A DNA stretch of 59,071 nucleotides. Source: RGIG426 sp045639905 (lineage in GTDB: Bacteria; Bacillota; Clostridia; Oscillospirales; Acutalibacteraceae). The notes beneath the pieces were generated by a model, which saw only the letters and a list, made by a program, of their open reading frames with translations, had not been told where the DNA came from and searched no databases. Both the position numbers and the translations under genes were made by a program. Position 1 is the stretch's first letter. Every line of letters begins with the position of its first letter. The stretch spans positions 1-59,071 of the forward strand of contig JAZUDZ010000063.1 in the NCBI GenBank assembly GCA_045639905.1, given 5' to 3'. Below, piece after piece: positions 17,614-27,026 of the stretch.

Positions 17614-18888
17614 TCACTCCTTCAGTGTAATACAGTCAATCACATCACTCGTTACCATTTTCGCATTCAAAGTCTTTTCTCCATATTCTAAAAAGGTTAG
17701 AATCACATAGGAAGGCATATTTTCATCCATCAACCCGGTAGTGAACCAGCAGTGGGAGCGATCTCCGACTTCCGCAGTTCCCGTTTTTGAGAACGCAGTA
17801 AATGAATAGTCTTTCTCAACTGCCTCCCACGCCTCAGAAGCAACGGGTTCAAGTGCTTTTTGAATATAAAGCGCCGTTTCGGTTTTCATAATAGACGCCA
17901 AAGATGATTTTGTATTTTGATACATACGAATCTTTGACTGTTTTCCACCATTTGCAAGTGCGCAATAATAAGATGCCAAAGAGAGGGGCGCAATAAGGTC
18001 TTTTCCCTGACCATTCGCCGTCCATTTTAGGTTCTCTTTGGCGTCAATGGTCCCGCGAGATATCGGAAAATCCGCCGACGGATTCAGCACACCGCATCGC
18101 TCAGCAAAACCGTTTAAATCCGTAGGTGTAAGAAATCTAAATGCCAATGTCCCTATTCCGATGTTACACGACTGATGAAGGGCTTCCGTCAAATCAACAT
18201 GACCATGTGATGTTGATTGAAAGCAGCGAATTTCACCGTCAAAGCCATTACAATTCACTACAGCATTTGAAACCCCTGAGGCATTTTTTTCGAGCATGCA
18301 TGCTGCCGTTACAGGTTTAAAAACCGAGCCCGGGCAGTATAAAGATGTCGCTTTGCATAAATAGCTACCATCCTCTGGGTTTTCGGGCTGGTGGAGTGGG
18401 TCCAGGGAGGGAGTCGAAACCATCGCTTTTATGGCGCCATTTGTGTAATCCAGTACAACAACACAGCCATTATAGGGCGATTTCTTAAGTGCCTGATAAC
18501 AATTCACCTGCAGTTGGCTATCAATGTTCAATTTGATTTCTTGAGAATCAACGCTATAGCCCGTAAAAGCCGAGTGATGCACCATATTATCGTAGTTGAT
18601 TCCGCCTAAAATCGAGTTGGGAATGGACTTAAAATCGTCACCTGTAATGTGAAAAAATGCCTCTCGAACAAGCGGGTCTTCATGAAATTCTCCGTTTGTG
18701 TAGAGTGTCTCCCCGTCTGCTGTCTTGATTGAGACATTTTCAACGGCACATGTCCGAGCGAACGACTTCATGTAATCATCTATATCCTTATGCCGTTTAC
18801 ACAGTGTCAGCGCTGTTAAAACTAGCAAGCCAACAAGCATAAAAGTAAATACGAAGATACAGATTCTTTTTCGTTTTGATCCATTCAT
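17614..18888 (-). CDS. class B-like penicillin-binding transpeptidase
   Basis: 424 aa with one N-terminal membrane anchor (10-29) and an outside transpeptidase domain. The active-site motifs are complete: SVFK (188-191), SCN (240-242) and KTG (368-370). It is short for a class B PBP and lacks most of the N-terminal pedestal, as in PbpA-type partners of RodA. It would cross-link the glycan made by the FHA-FtsW protein, whose gene begins 3 nt after this stop. First gene of a seven-gene operon; GAGGTG 7 nt before ATG; island promoter block 20 nt upstream. Confidence 0.92.
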   Translation of the reverse strand: MNGSKRKRICIFVFTFMLVGLLVLTALTLCKRHKDIDDYMKSFARTCAVENVSIKTADGETLYTNGEFHEDPLVREAFFHITGDDFKSIPNSILGGINYDNMVHHSAFTGYSVDSQEIKLNIDSQLQVNCYQALKKSPYNGCVVVLDYTNGAIKAMVSTPSLDPLHQPENPEDGSYLCKATSLYCPGSVFKPVTAACMLEKNASGVSNAVVNCNGFDGEIRCFQSTSHGHVDLTEALHQSCNIGIGTLAFRFLTPTDLNGFAERCGVLNPSADFPISRGTIDAKENLKWTANGQGKDLIAPLSLASYYCALANGGKQSKIRMYQNTKSSLASIMKTETALYIQKALEPVASEAWEAVEKDYSFTAFSKTGTAEVGDRSHCWFTTGLMDENMPSYVILTFLEYGEKTLNAKMVTSDVIDCITLKE

Positions 18889-18908
18889 ATTACAACACCT
18901 CGTTATTC

Positions 18909-18934
18909 ATTTTATTAAGTTGATTATCCCAAAA
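18909..18934 (-). promoter_or_regulatory. island promoter block for the PBP-kinase operon
   Basis: Minus strand: TTTTTGGGATA, 10 nt, TAAAAT (18909-18914), 20 nt before the ATG. Confidence 0.7.
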
Positions 18935-18986
18935 ACAATCTTCTTGTTTTTCTTTTCCTTCAAGGAAACAAGGACCCCATATGAGA

Positions 18987-19658
18987 TTACTGTAAGTCAA
19001 CATTTTTGTCATAAAGGCACTGGTATTTACCATCGGTCGAGGTCCAGTCCTCGTGAAAATGTCCGCTGTACCAATGTTTGAAATTCACCTCATACAAGAG
19101 CCATTCCAGGTATCCAGTCAGCTCCATATCATGTCCGTCCGGCACGAACCCCATCCTTAGAATCATTTCCTTCGGAGCCGTATGCGTCAGAATATAGTCC
19201 ACATGCATGTGGTGGTCCATGAGATTCTTTGTTGCCGTTTTGTAGTCCGCATCGGTGGGAATCTCCTCCGGCCACCAGGAAAATCCTTCCGTCCTCATAT
19301 GTTTGTCTATGCTATATGCACCACCCATGGTAAAAAGGGTTTTCCCTTCAATTTCAAAGATCTGACCGCGCATCAAGTGAAGAATGTTCTTTCGAATCCT
19401 GTGAACGGTTCCGCCGTGCCATACTTCTTCGGGATAAGCAAAAATTGCCGGAAAATTCTCGTGGTTTCCGTCCACAAACAATAGAGTCGGTTTAACTACG
19501 ACCTCGATGAAATCCAGTTCTTTTTTTTCATTCTCATCGCCAAAAAAAATGAATCCGAAATCACCGCACACAATCATATAATCCTGGCAGGACAAATCCT
19601 GCGAAAGTGCTATTAACTTATGTAAATCGCCATGCAAATCGCCTACAATACGGATCAT
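18987..19658 (-). CDS. calcineurin-like metallophosphoesterase
   Basis: 223 aa, soluble. Dimetal site motifs in order: GDLHGD (6-11), CGDFG (31-35), DGNHEN (63-68), THTAP (about 157-161) and GHFH (about 196-199), so catalytic residues are all present. The substrate may be a phosphoprotein, nucleotide or RNA end; the compact form with an early DLHG is seen in several small bacterial phosphoesterases. Its start overlaps the stop of the TPR-like gene as ATGA. It lies just upstream of the PBP operon but that operon has its own promoter. Confidence 0.88.
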   Translation of the reverse strand: MIRIVGDLHGDLHKLIALSQDLSCQDYMIVCGDFGFIFFGDENEKKELDFIEVVVKPTLLFVDGNHENFPAIFAYPEEVWHGGTVHRIRKNILHLMRGQIFEIEGKTLFTMGGAYSIDKHMRTEGFSWWPEEIPTDADYKTATKNLMDHHMHVDYILTHTAPKEMILRMGFVPDGHDMELTGYLEWLLYEVNFKHWYSGHFHEDWTSTDGKYQCLYDKNVDLQ

Positions 19659-20419
19659 AATCCATTCCCCTCCTGTTCGTTCAGAACAGGAAAACGGAAT
19701 TGCATCTCATTTTTTGCCCGTTCAAGTTCCGGATAAAATAATTCATATTCCACATCATGAAGCAAATCTTCGATGCGTCTATAACAGTCTTTAACAAACC
19801 AATTGGCACGACGTTTGTATCGAATCACAAGTGAATACTCTGCAAACGCGTAGCAAAGATGAACCGCTTTTACCAGCTCCGGATAGTGTTCCGCATGCAT
19901 TCTTGTCAAAGATTTTTCTAATTTCTTGCAATAGTGGAGTGCCAAAACGTTCTGATCGGTAATCAAATACATACGAATCAGTTTAAAACAACAGTTAAAA
20001 GCCCACGGATTCTTTCGCATAGATTTTTTTAGAGACCGAAACGCCTTGCCATACTTCTCATGCACATAAAACTGAGCCGCTTCAACCAATTGAAACTCCT
20101 TCGGGCGATACCAAGCAATTCTGTCGCTCAGTCTTTCCCGGTTACGATGGTTAAAATCATCCGCTTTTGCAAGATACGATATGCAGATTGCAAGCTCTTC
20201 CGGAGCCACATCCATATTCACGAGTTTCTCAAACATACAAGCTGCTTTATCCATATGGTCCAAACAACTATGGCAGTGAAGTGCTCTGGCAAGGTAAGTA
20301 GATGACTCAGGAAATTCCCGCACACGGCTGTCTAGAATTTGACACTCCTCTTTGCACTCGTTTGTTTGATACTCGTCCATATCGGCACGAATGCTAAACA
20401 GATACTCATATTTTCCCAT
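19655..20419 (-). CDS. TPR-like helical protein (paralogue 1 of 3)
   Basis: 254 aa from the ATG at 20419, which has GGGGG 7 nt before it; an in-frame ATG at 20437 does not. All-helical repeats are suggested by paired segments such as FPESSTYLARAL, AICISYLAKA and NCCFKLIRMYL. Its pattern of FPxS..LLA followed by helix pairs and a long C-terminal helix is shared with the proteins at 27027-27881 and 37893-38822. The likely role is a protein-binding scaffold, here coupled to a phosphoesterase. No catalytic motif is visible. Confidence 0.7.
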   Translation of the reverse strand: MGKYEYLFSIRADMDEYQTNECKEECQILDSRVREFPESSTYLARALHCHSCLDHMDKAACMFEKLVNMDVAPEELAICISYLAKADDFNHRNRERLSDRIAWYRPKEFQLVEAAQFYVHEKYGKAFRSLKKSMRKNPWAFNCCFKLIRMYLITDQNVLALHYCKKLEKSLTRMHAEHYPELVKAVHLCYAFAEYSLVIRYKRRANWFVKDCYRRIEDLLHDVEYELFYPELERAKNEMQFRFPVLNEQEGNGL

Positions 20420-20459
20420 ATAGTTTCCCCCATTCAAGTGTTCAATTTTAGGTAGTTTC

Positions 20460-20485
20460 AGTATATGCTCTTTTTTATCCCAAAA
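20460..20485 (-). promoter_or_regulatory. island promoter block, leftward, for the TPR-phosphoesterase operon
   Basis: Minus strand: GGTTTTTGGGATA, 10 nt, TATACT (20460-20465). It is back to back with a second copy facing right, with 31 nt between the two GGGATA cores. Confidence 0.75.
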
Positions 20486-20508
20486 ACCGACTACTGCCCA
20501 TGCTACCT

Positions 20509-20534
20509 TTTTGGGATATTTGTCCCTCTATATT
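20509..20534 (+). promoter_or_regulatory. island promoter block, rightward, for the S51 peptidase gene
   Basis: TTTTTGGGATA, 10 nt, TATATT (20529-20534), 37 nt before the ATG. Confidence 0.75.
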
Positions 20535-20571
20535 TGAACCAACCCAACCTACTGCTTTTGGAGGAAAAATT

Positions 20572-21147
20572 ATGATTATATTAACCTCGTACGGCTTTCG
20601 GAATCCCATAATCGCGGAAAAATTAAAAAGCATTGTACAATCAGAAAAAACAATCTTGATTATTCCTTTTGCCGGATTCAATCACAAAAACACAGCAATT
20701 CGAGAAACAGATGGATTGATTTCTTTCGGGTTTCGTCCAGAGAATATTCATGTTTTAGACAAAGCAAATGCCGACACGTTTTATCAAAAAAATTACGATT
20801 ATATTTATGTTCCTGGAGGTGACCCCACGAAATTACTGCATGGACTACAAAAACTTCAATGTACTGAAAAAATAGCAAAAATGGTAAGAGAAGGGACCTC
20901 TTATATCGGTGTTTCCGCCGGAGCTGTTATAGCCACATATAATATTGAATATGTGACAGGTATGGAATGTACAAGTCTTCACCTTGACAACTATAGAGGC
21001 CTGGGACTTATTAACAGTTATGTCATTTGTCATTCCGAGCATTTTGAAGACTCCGTACTTGCCGCAAGTTTGACAAATCTCCCCAAAAGAAGGATTTTAA
21101 GAATCAAAAACAGCGAAATACATATTATCGACTCTGACACCATATAG
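20572..21147 (+). CDS. S51-family (PepE/cyanophycinase-like) peptidase
   Basis: 191 aa, soluble. GVSAGA holds the nucleophile Ser (about S115) of the S51 family, and VPGGDPTKLL and CHSEHFED match its oxyanion and His regions. S51 enzymes cut Asp-X dipeptides or related acidic peptides. GGAGG lies 7 nt before the ATG at 20572. It is a single-gene unit divergent from the phosphoesterase operon, both with the island promoter. Nearby acidic proteins are possible substrates, though housekeeping dipeptidase is the simpler view. Confidence 0.85.
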   Translation: MIILTSYGFRNPIIAEKLKSIVQSEKTILIIPFAGFNHKNTAIRETDGLISFGFRPENIHVLDKANADTFYQKNYDYIYVPGGDPTKLLHGLQKLQCTEKIAKMVREGTSYIGVSAGAVIATYNIEYVTGMECTSLHLDNYRGLGLINSYVICHSEHFEDSVLAASLTNLPKRRILRIKNSEIHIIDSDTI

Positions 21148-21162
21148 CTTATGATTAGACAA

Positions 21163-21205
21163 AGATAGCGGGCCGTACCTTTTGACAAGGCACGGCCCGC
21201 TATCT
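21163..21205 (+). terminator. terminator-like hairpin after the S51 peptidase gene
   Basis: Fourteen-bp perfect G/C-rich stem, arms 21163-21176 and 21192-21205. There is no strong T-run after it, so termination may be weak or the hairpin may protect the RNA end. The remainder of 21148-21374 holds only the next promoter. Confidence 0.65.
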
Positions 21206-21310
21206 CATATTCAGTTCCATCTTTCCCCTTCAGAACTACCCTATTATGCCATATTTTTCATACAGTTTATTAGAATTGAACCTCAAAAAACAAAGTGGAT
21301 GGTAGGTTGG

Positions 21311-21337
21311 TTTTTGGGATATTAAAGAGCGCATAAT
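21311..21337 (+). promoter_or_regulatory. island promoter block for the helicase-MoxR-VWA operon
   Basis: TTTTTGGGATA, 10 nt, CATAAT (21332-21337), 37 nt before the ATG. Confidence 0.75.
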
Positions 21338-21374
21338 ATCCATATAATTACAAAAATGAAAAGGAGAATGCGTC

Positions 21375-24300
21375 ATGGTAAACCCTTATGCGAACACCAT
21401 CCCCTTAACTGATCTGCTAAACATCCCTTCTCATGAAGAATCGACCATGTCATCCGAAGAAGCCCTTGTTAAATTGCTGAATAAAACCGGTATGGTGAAC
21501 ATGCGTGAACTGGAAAAGATGACCGGAAAAACATGGGCCGACATTGTTGACGATCTGAACGGTGCCATCTATCAAAATCCGGAACCATTTAAAGACGGAA
21601 CCATCCCGTATACTCCCTACGAATATTGGATGGTCAGTTCCGTTTACTTGAGTGGAAATGTACGGGAAAAACTATTTTTGGCAACCATTTTGAACAAAAG
21701 ATTCAATGGCGTTTTCCAAAAGAACATTGAAGCTTTAAAAGGGAAAATCCCGCCTGACGTTCCAATTGATGAAATAAGTTTTACCGTCTGGCCATCCTGG
21801 CTTCCGGTTGAAGATTTCGAAGATTTTCTGGTCGATGTTTTTCATTTGACGCAAAAACCTCAAGTCATTTTTAATGAGTCTCTGCTGACTTATAAAAATA
21901 TAGTCCCAAAGAAAGCTAAAACATCAATGCAAAATACCGTCACCTATGGAGTGCGCACCAAAAACTCAGATGGTTCCTATACCCAGGAACTGTATGGGAC
22001 GGATGTTTGTGAAATGATGGCCAACGGAAAAGTCGTAAAAGTATATGATTACACATATGATAGGAATACTGATACTTTTGAACAGCACGAAAACCCGGAA
22101 AAAACCATAATGGCGCAGCAAGCTGAAAAAGCCATCAACAAGGAACTATTCGACTGGATTATGAAATCTCCTTCACGAAAAGCACAATACGAAGGCTATT
22201 ATAACGCATCTCTGGTCAATTATAATTCCCAGCCCTACGATGGCTCGTTTTTGACACTTCCCGGATTAAACCCGGCTGTCAAATTATATAACCATCAACG
22301 AAATGCCGTAGCACGCATTTTACTGTCCAATTACAATACGCTTTTATCTCATGATGTTGGGTCCGGGAAAACGTATATTATGCTTATTGCCGCCCATGAA
22401 CTGCGGCGAATGGAAAAAGCAAAGAAAATCATAATTGCAGTACCAAACGCGGTCCTTAAAGAAACCGTTAAAATGTACCAGTATTTATACCCGGAAGATA
22501 ATGATTATATCGCGATTTCTCCCAGTTCTTTTATTCCTGCCCGCCGAAACAAGGTGCTGCAGGACATTGCCGATGCAGACTCCGCACTGGTATTTATTGC
22601 CTATTCTTGTTTCGATATGATTCGAATGTCAAAATCGCATTATGAAAACAAAATGGGAAATGAAATTCAAAAGCTTAAACAGGAAGCAAGCAAAGCCCCC
22701 ACCCCCTGGGAGCAAAAAGCACTTGAAAACAAAGCAAAAAAGCTTTCTAAAAAGTTATACACTTTTTCTCAAACAGAATCTGATCCTCCTTGGCTTTCCT
22801 TTGAGCAGCTTCACATAGATACAATTTTCTTAGATGAAGCCCACAATTACAAAAATATTGGAACCTTTTCCCGTTCTGACAACATTATCGGACTTTCCAG
22901 CAAAGGCAGCAAAAAATGTGTCGATATGTATGAAAAAGCTCAAAACGTAAAACGACTCATTATGGCAACGGGAACGGCACTGGTAAATTCCATTACGGAT
23001 TTATATACGCTACAGCGCTACCTGCAACCAAAAGTTTTGGAGGCAAACAACCTGGGTAGTTTCGACCTCTGGATTAATGTTTTCGGACAACGCGAAATCT
23101 GTGTCGAATGTGATGTGGATAGCAATGCGAACAGTCTGAGAATCATGACAAGATTTACTAAGTTTCATAATCTTAGTGAACTCATGAATATGTTTTCCTT
23201 GGTTGCGGATTTTCACCATATTGAAAAATCGGAGGAGGAAAGAGACCTTCCAAAATATGGTGGTCCAATAAATGTCACCGTATCTCCGTCACCTATCCAA
23301 AAAGCCTATATTAAAAACCTGTCTACCCGCACGGATGCCATTCGCGCAAAGCAAGTTCCGAGAACGGAAGACAATCTGCTAAAAGTCACCATTGATGGGC
23401 GAAAAATCGCAATTCACGAAGGACTTGCGAACTTATCATATAGTGACTTGCTGGAATTGGGATTAACCCCTCAACAAATCTTAACGGACGAAAAAAGTCC
23501 TTCCAAACTTGATGTTTGTGCCGATAAGATTATGGAGCTCCATCAACAACATCCTGACTGTGCTCAAATTGTTTTTTCAGATATCGGAACGCCAAAGAAT
23601 AAGTTCAATGTCTATGACGAATTACGTGCAATTCTTGTCAAACGAGGTATGAGTCAACACGAGATTGCTTTTGTTCATGAAGCAACCACCGAAAAAGAAC
23701 GCAGCAAACTGTTTGCCGACATCAACAAGGGCCTTCTAAAAGTGGTCATTGGGAGCACTCAAAAGCTTGGCGTCGGGGTAAATGTTCAAGAAAAACTCAT
23801 CGCTTTGCACCACATCGATGTTCCATGGAGACCGGCCGATATGACCCAGCGAGAGGGGCGCATCCTAAGACGCGGGAACACCTGTGATGTCGTATATATA
23901 TATCGATATATTACCGAAGAAAGCTTTGACGCCTATTCCTGGCAGCTTTTAGAATCAAAACAGAAGTTCATCAGTTCCTTTCTCTCCGGTGTAAGCAGTG
24001 AACGAGAAGCGAGCGATCTCAGTGACTTAGTCTTATCGTATGCGGAAGTAAAAGCACTAGCCATCGGCAATCCTCTGATTAAAACACGAGTGGAAGTCGC
24101 CAATCGACTCGAACACGTCCGAATAGCCTTTCGCAATCGCCAAAAACAGCTTTTTGAATACCGTTCGATTGCTCAATCCGCGCCAGATAAAATTAAGGAA
24201 TACGAAAGACTTGCAGAGATTGCTGCCAAAGACGAAGAGTATTACAGCCGACATCGAGAATCCATTCCCAACGACGATCGAATTTCTTTTGGAGAAGAAC

Positions 24301-24710
24301 TACTTGAGGCACTTGGCGAAAACAATCGCATGCCTTATGAACGTCACTTTGACGATTACCAAGGTTTTTCGGTTTATTTGCCGGCAAATATGCAAGAGCA
24401 TGAATCTTATATCAGTCTGCATTCTGAAAATGGCGGAAAATATCTAGTCAATATTCCTGCCGACAAGACACCACTTGGTTGTACAAAATCCATTGATTGG
24501 GTTTTAGACCATCTTGACGAGAAGAAAAACAGCCATATTCTTAAAGCTAAAAATACAAAAGAGCAGTTGAGAGAATCCACCGTCGCATTGAATGAGGGTA
24601 ATCCATATGAGAAGCAAATTGACGATTTAGTGGAACGGCTCAACGCAATTGATACACAACTAGAACAAAACGCAAAAATGGAGGACAACGATGATGAATT
24701 CCCTTTCTAA
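21375..24710 (+). CDS. SNF2/DEAD-type superfamily 2 helicase
   Basis: 1111 aa. Helicase motifs: Walker A DVGSGKT (about 327-333), DEAHNYKN motif II (about 487-494), ATGTAL motif III, and QREGRILRRG motif VI (about 825-834). The first 300 residues and the coiled C-terminal 200 (with long charged helices) flank the motor. Related helicases in conjugative elements and phages are often fused to an N6-adenine methylase; no methylase motif (NPPF/DPPY) is seen here. ATP-driven movement on DNA is expected. It starts an operon with a MoxR ATPase (20-nt overlap) and a metallopeptidase-VWA protein. Codon use and A+T content match the island. Confidence 0.88.
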   Translation: MVNPYANTIPLTDLLNIPSHEESTMSSEEALVKLLNKTGMVNMRELEKMTGKTWADIVDDLNGAIYQNPEPFKDGTIPYTPYEYWMVSSVYLSGNVREKLFLATILNKRFNGVFQKNIEALKGKIPPDVPIDEISFTVWPSWLPVEDFEDFLVDVFHLTQKPQVIFNESLLTYKNIVPKKAKTSMQNTVTYGVRTKNSDGSYTQELYGTDVCEMMANGKVVKVYDYTYDRNTDTFEQHENPEKTIMAQQAEKAINKELFDWIMKSPSRKAQYEGYYNASLVNYNSQPYDGSFLTLPGLNPAVKLYNHQRNAVARILLSNYNTLLSHDVGSGKTYIMLIAAHELRRMEKAKKIIIAVPNAVLKETVKMYQYLYPEDNDYIAISPSSFIPARRNKVLQDIADADSALVFIAYSCFDMIRMSKSHYENKMGNEIQKLKQEASKAPTPWEQKALENKAKKLSKKLYTFSQTESDPPWLSFEQLHIDTIFLDEAHNYKNIGTFSRSDNIIGLSSKGSKKCVDMYEKAQNVKRLIMATGTALVNSITDLYTLQRYLQPKVLEANNLGSFDLWINVFGQREICVECDVDSNANSLRIMTRFTKFHNLSELMNMFSLVADFHHIEKSEEERDLPKYGGPINVTVSPSPIQKAYIKNLSTRTDAIRAKQVPRTEDNLLKVTIDGRKIAIHEGLANLSYSDLLELGLTPQQILTDEKSPSKLDVCADKIMELHQQHPDCAQIVFSDIGTPKNKFNVYDELRAILVKRGMSQHEIAFVHEATTEKERSKLFADINKGLLKVVIGSTQKLGVGVNVQEKLIALHHIDVPWRPADMTQREGRILRRGNTCDVVYIYRYITEESFDAYSWQLLESKQKFISSFLSGVSSEREASDLSDLVLSYAEVKALAIGNPLIKTRVEVANRLEHVRIAFRNRQKQLFEYRSIAQSAPDKIKEYERLAEIAAKDEEYYSRHRESIPNDDRISFGEELLEALGENNRMPYERHFDDYQGFSVYLPANMQEHESYISLHSENGGKYLVNIPADKTPLGCTKSIDWVLDHLDEKKNSHILKAKNTKEQLRESTVALNEGNPYEKQIDDLVERLNAIDTQLEQNAKMEDNDDEFPF

Positions 24711-25776
24711 CATTCCGGACCTTTCCCTACAGGATGCCATAAGCGCAATTACTTTACTCTATGAAACTACTATCAAGAATCACATCCCTATCCGCACAGT
24801 TCCCAGTGTGTTTTTATGGGGTCCGCCGGGAATTGGTAAATCACAAGGCGTCAGAGAAATTGCAGAAAAGCTTCACGCTTCAACAAATCGTACGGTCACG
24901 ATTACCGATGTACGTCTGCTACTCTTTAATCCAATTGACTTACATGGCATTCCCGTCGCAAACGCCGACAAAACACTGGCTATTTGGTTAAAGCCGCAGA
25001 TTTTCCAAATGGATGCAAGTGACAACGTTGTCAACATTCTGTTTTTGGATGAGTTGTCTGCTGCTCCGCCTGCCATACAGGCTGCAGCCTATCAAATTTG
25101 TCTCGACCATAAAGTTGGGGAACATACTCTGCCTGACAACTGCGTTGTCATCGCTGCCGGCAATCGCACCACCGACAAATCTGTCGCCTTTACCATGCCC
25201 AAAGCTCTCGCCAATCGTCTCTTGCATTTTAATATTTCGAGCTCTGATGTTTCCTGGCGGGAATGGGCGGAATCTCATGACATTGACGAGCGTATTATCG
25301 AGTACATTAAATTTGATCCATCTCGTTTGTATGTCGAGCCGCAAACCTCAGACCTTGCATATCCAACACCTCGCACCTGGGAAGCCGTAAGCAATATAAT
25401 CAAAATCCTGCCAGACCTATCGTCCCCTCTCGTACTCAATATGGTCAGTGGATTAATCGGATGCGATGCGTCCTTCGACTTTCTAAGCTTTTGTAAACGT
25501 TGCTACAATTTCCCGTCAATCGAGGATATAAAAAGAGGAAAGTGTCAGGATGCGCCTACCGACGCAGAGTCTTTATACGCACTTGTGTCTCTTCTCGGTC
25601 AGGTCATTATCCGACCAACCACCTCTGAACGAGAAATCTTTAACATTTGTACATATATATCCCGCTTCCCAAAAGACTACATTTCCGTTTTCATCAATGA
25701 CATAAAAAACGAGAAAAACATATATCCCCAGCTTGCTTTATGCCATGCCTTTCAAAATCTCGTCGCTATGATTTAG
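24691..25776 (+). CDS. MoxR-type AAA+ ATPase
   Basis: 361 aa. Walker A GPPGIGKS (44-51), Walker B ILFLDEL (116-122), and an AAGNRTT sensor. MoxR ATPases work as chaperones with VWA proteins, and the next gene encodes one 11 nt on. The ATG at 24691 lies inside the helicase gene, with GGAGG 6 nt before it, so expression is coupled. MoxR-VWA pairs are also the core of ternary conflict systems described from comparative genomics, where a third component varies; here it would be the helicase. Confidence 0.88.
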   Translation: MMNSLSNIPDLSLQDAISAITLLYETTIKNHIPIRTVPSVFLWGPPGIGKSQGVREIAEKLHASTNRTVTITDVRLLLFNPIDLHGIPVANADKTLAIWLKPQIFQMDASDNVVNILFLDELSAAPPAIQAAAYQICLDHKVGEHTLPDNCVVIAAGNRTTDKSVAFTMPKALANRLLHFNISSSDVSWREWAESHDIDERIIEYIKFDPSRLYVEPQTSDLAYPTPRTWEAVSNIIKILPDLSSPLVLNMVSGLIGCDASFDFLSFCKRCYNFPSIEDIKRGKCQDAPTDAESLYALVSLLGQVIIRPTTSEREIFNICTYISRFPKDYISVFINDIKNEKNIYPQLALCHAFQNLVAMI

Positions 25777-25787
25777 GGGGGATAACT

Positions 25788-26951
25788 TTGAACCCATCAG
25801 AAAAATATCAAAAAAATGCAAAACGCGTTCTTGAGTGCCGAAGCAATCTATTACAACAGCATCCATTTTTCGGCAGAATTCTCCTTCATTTGCCTATCTT
25901 GTTCTCCGAAGAGGGAACGGCAGCGACCAATATGCAATCTTTGGTTTTTGGTTTAAATTTTGTCGAAGAACTAGACGATGCACAACTTGAATTTGTAATG
26001 CTTCATGAAGTTTCGCATTGCGTCCTTAAGCACTGCACAAGAGGACAAAACCGTCTGCCAACCTTGTACAACATCGCATGTGATATAGTGGTTAATTCGT
26101 TACTTCTTGATTTTCTAGGAGTTGACGAAATGGAAATCGGCGGGCAGAATGCCATGCATCTCACTCCGGATGGGCAGGAAGGCCGACTTTTTACCGCAGA
26201 AGAGGTTTACAATATGTTATTATCTCAGACGACAAAAAGCCTCTTTCAGTACCTGGAGGGATTTGATTCACACGAAGAATGGCAAACGGTTTTTGGAAAT
26301 AAACTGCTCGAAGAAATCTGGCGAAAAAAAGTCAAGGAAGCCGCACGTAAAGCTGCCGGAGATGTGCCCGCCGGTTGCAAAAGATACTTTGAGTTTTATG
26401 ACAATCCTAAAATTGACTGGAAGCAACTTTTACACGACTTCGTTCAGCGCAAAGACTATGACTATACATTCACCCCACCAGACCGTCGTTTTCAGGATGA
26501 TCTAATACTCCCTGCATTCAATGAGAATGTCGCCGGCTACACAGTTGATAATGTTTGGTTTTGCGTAGATACATCAGGATCGATTTCGGAGAGGGAACTG
26601 TCTATCGTCTTAACAGAGATCAAATCCGCCTGCAATCAAATCGAAAACTTATCAGGAAGCATCTCCTTTTTTGATACCGAAATTACTCAACCCATCCCTT
26701 TTCATCGTGCAGAGAATTTCGAGCAAATAGAACCCGTTGGGGGTGGAGGGACCAGTTTTCATTGCATTTTTGATTCGATTCAAGAATTTTTCTCGGATCA
26801 ACCACCTCGATCCATCATCATTTTAACAGATGGGTGTGCCACATTTCCGTCAGAAGAATCCACCATGAACATTCCCGTTCTATGGATTATCATTGAAAAC
26901 AAGATGGTTGTTCCCCCGTTCGGAACTTGCATTTACCTAGAAGGCCCCTAA
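25788..26951 (+). CDS. DUF2201-type metallopeptidase-like domain with C-terminal VWA
   Basis: 387 aa from a TTG start at 25788; a run of six G lies 6-7 nt before it, and the longer frame would overlap MoxR. The N-terminal domain has HEVSH (73-77) in a helix, the zinc site of the putative metallopeptidase half of DUF2201. The C-terminal domain has CVDTSGSIS (MIDAS DxSGS, 261-265) and a GGGGTSF loop, the pattern of a VWA fold. It is a probable MoxR client or partner. Both metal sites look intact. Confidence 0.85.
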   Translation: MNPSEKYQKNAKRVLECRSNLLQQHPFFGRILLHLPILFSEEGTAATNMQSLVFGLNFVEELDDAQLEFVMLHEVSHCVLKHCTRGQNRLPTLYNIACDIVVNSLLLDFLGVDEMEIGGQNAMHLTPDGQEGRLFTAEEVYNMLLSQTTKSLFQYLEGFDSHEEWQTVFGNKLLEEIWRKKVKEAARKAAGDVPAGCKRYFEFYDNPKIDWKQLLHDFVQRKDYDYTFTPPDRRFQDDLILPAFNENVAGYTVDNVWFCVDTSGSISERELSIVLTEIKSACNQIENLSGSISFFDTEITQPIPFHRAENFEQIEPVGGGGTSFHCIFDSIQEFFSDQPPRSIIILTDGCATFPSEESTMNIPVLWIIIENKMVVPPFGTCIYLEGP

Positions 26952-26952
26952 C

Positions 26953-26997
26953 GAAAAAACAAGGCTTGCTATCAGTACAGCAAACCTTGTTTTTTTA
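26953..26997. terminator. bidirectional terminator between convergent operons
   Basis: AACAAGGCTTGCT pairs with AGCAAACCTTGTT with one mismatch, followed by seven T on the plus strand and preceded by six A, which serve the leftward TPR-like gene's opposite side. It closes the helicase operon. Confidence 0.8.
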
Positions 26998-27026
26998 TCT
27001 GCTTTCTTTTATTGAGCGCACCACCA

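Noticed and set aside
25771..25803. GGGATA at the start of the metallopeptidase-VWA gene as a promoter block
   Set aside because: No -10-like hexamer follows at 10 nt; the G-run serves as ribosome binding site for the TTG start.
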